Program-made: the position numbers and the translations under genes | From: Corallococcus praedator | Lineage (GTDB): Bacteria > Myxococcota > Myxococcia > Myxococcales > Myxococcaceae | Reading direction: 5' to 3' | Assembly (NCBI RefSeq): GCF_003612125.1 | Contig: NZ_RAWI01000052.1 | Location: 1 to 35,565 of the forward strand | DNA: 35,565 nt | The notes under the pieces: model-generated | What the model was told of the DNA's origin: nothing | Databases searched by the model: none | Seen by the model: only the letters and a program-made list of their open reading frames with translations | Shown here: positions 34,201-35,565 of the stretch, one piece after another | How the letters are laid out: each line of letters opens with the position of its first letter | Position numbering within the stretch: position 1 is the stretch's first letter

Positions 34201-34735
34201 CCACCTGCAACCCGTCCCCGCGCTCGAACGCGAGCTGGTAGCCCAGCACCGGCGACTGCGTGGCCACCTCCACATGCGGGAAGTGCGCCTTGAGCGCATC
34301 CAGGAGCTGCCCGTACATGGGCGGCACGTCCTCTTCCGGCTCCATCAACTGCGGCAGCGCAAGTCCCGCGATGTTGCGCAGGCCCCCCACCAGGAACCCC
34401 TGCCGCGCCACCAGCCGCGCCAGCTCCGCCAGCAACTGGGGCGCGCGCACGTAGGGCGCCAGGTCCGTCACCAGCACCAGGTCGAAGCTCGCCGGCTCCA
34501 GGTCGTCGTAGAGGTTCGCGCGGAACCTCAGCTGCGGGTGCGCATGGGCCTTCTGCGCCGCCTCCACCGCCGCCACGTCCGCGTCGCACGCGACCACCGT
34601 GCGAGCCCCCCGCTCCACCAGGAAACGCGCGCTCTCGCCCCCGGTGGAGGCCACGGCATCGACCTCCAGCACGCGACGGCGCGCGAACAGGCTCTCCGCG
34701 AAGATGTAGCGGGGCAGCAGCTCGCTGGGCCCCAT
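28217..34735 (-). CDS. Giant coiled-coil protein with N-terminal methyltransferase-like domain
   Basis: The 2172-residue protein has an N-terminal Rossmann/SAM-methyltransferase-like domain (1-200). The motif I region RVLEVDAVASTGGESARF (21-38) lacks the usual GxGxG but has TGG, and the second strand ends in acidic D51 (VVACDAD). From about residue 219 to 2130 it is an almost unbroken coiled coil, rich in Ala, Glu, Arg and Leu, with internal repeats of different periods. The tail is short, Pro-rich and basic (PKKVGERE). No signal peptide or membrane helix is present, so it is cytoplasmic. The ATG at 34735 is preferred; a TTG at 34756 would add seven residues. It is first in an operon with dapF and two regulators. 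A scaffold role is inferred by analogy with myxobacterial coiled-coil polarity proteins. Confidence 0.85.
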   Translation of the reverse strand: MGPSELLPRYIFAESLFARRRVLEVDAVASTGGESARFLVERGARTVVACDADVAAVEAAQKAHAHPQLRFRANLYDDLEPASFDLVLVTDLAPYVRAPQLLAELARLVARQGFLVGGLRNIAGLALPQLMEPEEDVPPMYGQLLDALKAHFPHVEVATQSPVLGYQLAFERGDGLQVDGSLVRHSEAAYFVVMAGLEPARVVDPTWVQLPPEPLAFTRGKLDEIAVRAKTWEERAGRLKDAVSKLRAEVGDREAEVVALKPALEGARQDMARLTAQLETARGTVESARERDDLSSRLRRRELELQVATERIADADRRLTAQRLEVEAAQRAQADAGVQALAAQETLRLERARREETAASLDEARERLTQAYTELRTLQDELGALRIDRERDRLAAERAQDGADDRRRQAEAARERELRIAEQYSTALAAVEHLKSELARAQDQARAAGDSVPVREAELARARRELADAQQRMHSADGARKDAEARLLEREAALRGLETELISARESEGRLRRDLEGQAQSEAAARALAARLEEALHAAQQRLETLEAEQKRVESAQHVAGQRLAAAETERVRVEAALVQAIDAERAQAQARLEDALAEARAEANERVTNALAAAHSDADGRQERALAEAREQEEARLARALAAAESELTEALARARAEEAAAVERALEEAEAERQRVLTEAQADAEARLSRALAEAEAQRASALTETQAGRDAALADAEARWTQALAEAQAESARALADAEILEGLKIEEVEARAARALAEALAEAEVQQAQALEEAEARAVRALAQVRAEAEAQVRALEARVAQVLADAEAQQSRALAEVRAEAEAEQARAVAEVRAETEAQQARSLEEAEARAAQALAAVRADADARVAQVLAEARAESSGQTEQVLSDVRAEAAARLAQGLQDARAEAERTLAEAEARATQELQAARSEGETLRLALSEARDALAREVWEHGARLAESNQAREDAVGRNAELEAALRTVRQELSDAEALSKLIQDDLAREQQARASMQASLDATQAKLDAVEQSLATERAQRQEVETALGSAQDELRSARQALAQVRESLTAEQERGARWEAALADTQAQLLSEREQQARAQVALASVQESLDAERALRTRLEGSESSWSEAQSALEADRLRLDAALGVARTVLEEERAQRVRLEESLARFKEESATAIEEERSLRTKAGATLASVQASLDEERAVLARVEVSLASTLEARSELEADLATTRAARLSTEAAFEHTRQTLTEVQAAFTESQRANEAALLDLRQSHEKALATASEEAQASAQALVEARAALAEAKQAQAAQDMALRELRAELTEARRSEVEALSSLDDARTQEAREREARTKDEAALVEAREAVAALRAELETLRGESTAQRERLSEAEQSLTQERVEAQALRARLAEAEARQATETALRAELEASLSDTGSRYAAEAARLSEMQQALADAEARLASETTRLASLEQSLAEAESRQAQEAARRAELEASLTEAEARHAEEAARRAELEASLTDAEARHAEEAARRAELEASLTDAEARQGSETARLSTLEQALADAETRYASEVARLSTLEQALAAAEKRSASETARRAELEASLTEVEFRLAAETANLGALEDSLAQAEAARRSAEARFEEGAQSQEAAREAEARATRLMETLSTREQELREAGALRVSMEAQMEGALSRAERQQQDLDEVREQLALREQELATVRGDTAQLGAAQKELMRLGSELQRAHGALHERGQQVGRLEAELTDASDRLAATREHAELLVVQLETARRFAGKATNLESSLEAERTALEALRAELETARADAARLTETARNENARASTLEQQLARALEEREAEVAAQARGAQDALSLASTEQVRLEAELAAVAARTQEEQAVFEARLADISARAEQEKTDLEARLASAGSDKAELEVRLSEVTSQAGTERAELEARLADLTTQAEAGRAEHEARLAEALARAQTHQAELEARLAQAGDQTREALSALEARLSTALADARSEQAALESRVAALSQAAADAEAQARRADTERTAMASERERIQSDLTVARAARVRLEGRATSLETAALDAARILDAERAERDQLTARIREQQARLEALETERETLVQALEESKASSSGQPPEAVLEMAAEMEVLQAHVETMQDQLAAREAELAELRRASGPAAPTPSRRSMPALDLPTPPKKVGERE
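29876..30568 (-). repeat. Eleven 63-bp tandem repeats (21-residue units) in the giant coiled-coil gene
   Basis: The segment codes residues 1390-1620 as eleven 21-residue units of the form RRAELEASLTDAEARHAEEAA. Twenty-one is three heptads, so the coil register is kept. At the DNA level the copies beginning at 30161, 30224 and 30287 are nearly identical: the first two match at 57 of 63 bases and the second and third share their first 41 bases. This suggests recent tandem duplication. Confidence 0.9.
31928..32995 (-). repeat. Mixed 33-bp and 45-bp coding repeats (11- and 15-residue coil units)
   Basis: Residues 581-936 divide without remainder into 28 units beginning mostly A/V-L-x-E/D-A/V: twelve of 15 residues (such as ALAEVRAEAEAEQAR) and sixteen of 11 residues (such as ALADAEARWTQ), total 356. 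These are hendecad and pentadecad periodicities, not heptads. Confidence 0.85.
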
Positions 34736-34761
34736 CCGACGAAAGGTAGATTGCAAATGAT

Positions 34762-34844
34762 GTTCCCGGGGGGCGGGAACTGTAGCCTCTGAGGCAGGGC
34801 CGTCCCAATTTCAGGGCGCTTACAAGCACGGGCGAAGTGCCCGT
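34762..34844. promoter_or_regulatory. Divergent promoter region with three inverted repeats
   Basis: Between the giant coiled-coil gene and the divergent membrane protein gene lie three inverted repeats: GTTCCCG/CGGGAAC (34762-34780), GCCTC/GAGGC (34785-34795) and ACGGGC/GCCCGT (34828-34844). They could be operators or leader hairpins. No good -35/-10 pair was found. Confidence 0.4.
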
Positions 34845-34864
34845 CCGACCGGAGGGCAGGCGAC

Positions 34865-35565
34865 ATGACCACGAATTCACCCCAGGGTTTCGGTTACCGG
34901 GCACGCCGCACCTTCACCCGCCTGCTCGTCTTCCTCGTCATCCTGGGCCTGGGCGGCGGCGTCGTCTTCCTCCTGGGCCAGCTCAACTCGCGCACCTTCA
35001 CCCTGGTCCAGGAGAACGGCGAGCTGGTCGTCATGAAGGGCCGCGCCCTGCCCACCGGAGCCGCCGCCTACCGCCCCGGCGACCCGCGCCTCGCGGACGC
35101 CTATGCCCCGCTCCCGCTGGAAGGCCAGGACGTCACCCTGCTGTCACAGCAGAAGTTCACCGACCGCGACGACCTGGACCGCGCCCTGTTCCCCCTCCTG
35201 GAGACCCTGGCCCGCCCGCGCATCGCGTCCGGAGAGCCCCCGAAGGTGGAGCGCGGCCTCTACTACCTGCGCCGCGCGGAGAAGCTCTCCGGCATCACGG
35301 AGGAGCAGCGCCGCAGCCTCCAGTCCATGCTCACCGACGTCGCCTTCTACCAGGCCCGCCAGAAGCTGGAGGACGCCCGCCGGCTCGTCTCCGAGGGCCT
35401 CGCCCAGCTCAAGCTCGCCTCCGAAACGGAGAACCGCCACGCCCGCAGCGCCAACCAGATGCTGTCCACCGTGGGCCCCGCCGCCCGCGACCTGGAGGAG
35501 GCCCTGCGCCGCGCCGTCCATACCCAGAGCGGCCCGGACAACAGCCCTGTAGCACCGCCCCCCTG
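34865..35565 (+). CDS. Single-pass membrane protein, 3' end outside window
   Basis: The first 233 residues are visible and the frame is open at the window edge. One membrane helix (LLVFLVILGLGGGVVFLLGQL, about 20-40) follows a short basic cytoplasmic N terminus, so the bulk is periplasmic. A short beta segment (FTLVQENGELVVMKGRALP) precedes an alpha-helical region (about 95-220) with LDRALFPLLETLARP, RGLYYLRRAEKLSGI and ARQKLEDARRLVSEGLAQL, which looks TPR-like or coiled. A Pro-rich stretch begins at the edge. GGAGGGCAGG precedes the ATG at 34865. No family was recognised. It is divergent from the giant coiled-coil gene, with which it may share regulation. Confidence 0.8.
   Translation, partial: MTTNSPQGFGYRARRTFTRLLVFLVILGLGGGVVFLLGQLNSRTFTLVQENGELVVMKGRALPTGAAAYRPGDPRLADAYAPLPLEGQDVTLLSQQKFTDRDDLDRALFPLLETLARPRIASGEPPKVERGLYYLRRAEKLSGITEEQRRSLQSMLTDVAFYQARQKLEDARRLVSEGLAQLKLASETENRHARSANQMLSTVGPAARDLEEALRRAVHTQSGPDNSPVAPPP

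Noticed and set aside
34736-34756. TTG at 34756 as start of the giant coiled-coil gene
   Set aside because: It would add seven residues before the methyltransferase-like fold without a clear Shine-Dalgarno. The ATG at 34735 is more likely, though this is not settled.

Overview
The window is GC-rich (roughly 70%) and densely coded on both strands. It looks like a myxobacterial chromosome of the Myxococcus/Corallococcus type. The evidence is a DUF2381 gene (a family I know only from myxobacteria), many lipoproteins with kelch or TPR repeats, one-component and two-component regulators, a P450 with its own AraC regulator, and a bacterial mevalonate pathway operon. I see no rRNA, tRNA, CRISPR array, insertion sequence or prophage. 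No gene-free stretch exceeds 300 bases. Codon use is strongly GC3-biased except in 13029-14455, which is visibly poorer in GC.

Left part (1-8.7 kb): a partial type I phosphodiesterase/alkaline-phosphatase-superfamily gene (minus) is divergent from a short Omp85-type outer-membrane barrel (plus). A five-gene minus-strand operon follows, in transcription order: type 2 IPP isomerase, class II HMG-CoA reductase, mevalonate kinase, diphosphomevalonate decarboxylase, phosphomevalonate kinase. The last three genes overlap at their stop/start codons. Together they convert HMG-CoA to IPP and DMAPP; HMG-CoA synthase is not in the window.

Middle part (8.3-23.9 kb): a DsrE-like small protein, an HtpX-type membrane protease, a SnoaL-like protein divergent from a MarR regulator with three abutting 14-bp operator-like boxes, a stand-alone E2 acyltransferase catalytic domain, and a membrane-anchored coiled-coil protein. 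Next come a DUF2381 plus lipoprotein pair, a seven-kelch lipoprotein divergent from a sensor histidine kinase translationally coupled to an M16 peptidase, a TPR lipoprotein, two small conserved proteins of unknown function, and an AraC regulator divergent from a cytochrome P450 with a 21-bp direct repeat between them.

Right part (23.9-35.6 kb): the most unusual region. A four-gene minus-strand operon encodes a giant (about 2170 residues) protein with an N-terminal methyltransferase-like domain and an almost continuous coiled coil, then DapF (lysine/peptidoglycan precursor synthesis), then two degenerate signalling proteins: receiver-GAF-pseudoGGDEF, and receiver-PATAN/DUF4388-pseudo-GTPase-like. 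A single-pass membrane protein starts divergently and runs off the right edge. The layout recalls the cytoplasmic scaffold and pseudo-receiver proteins of myxobacterial polarity and motility systems, but that function is inference only.
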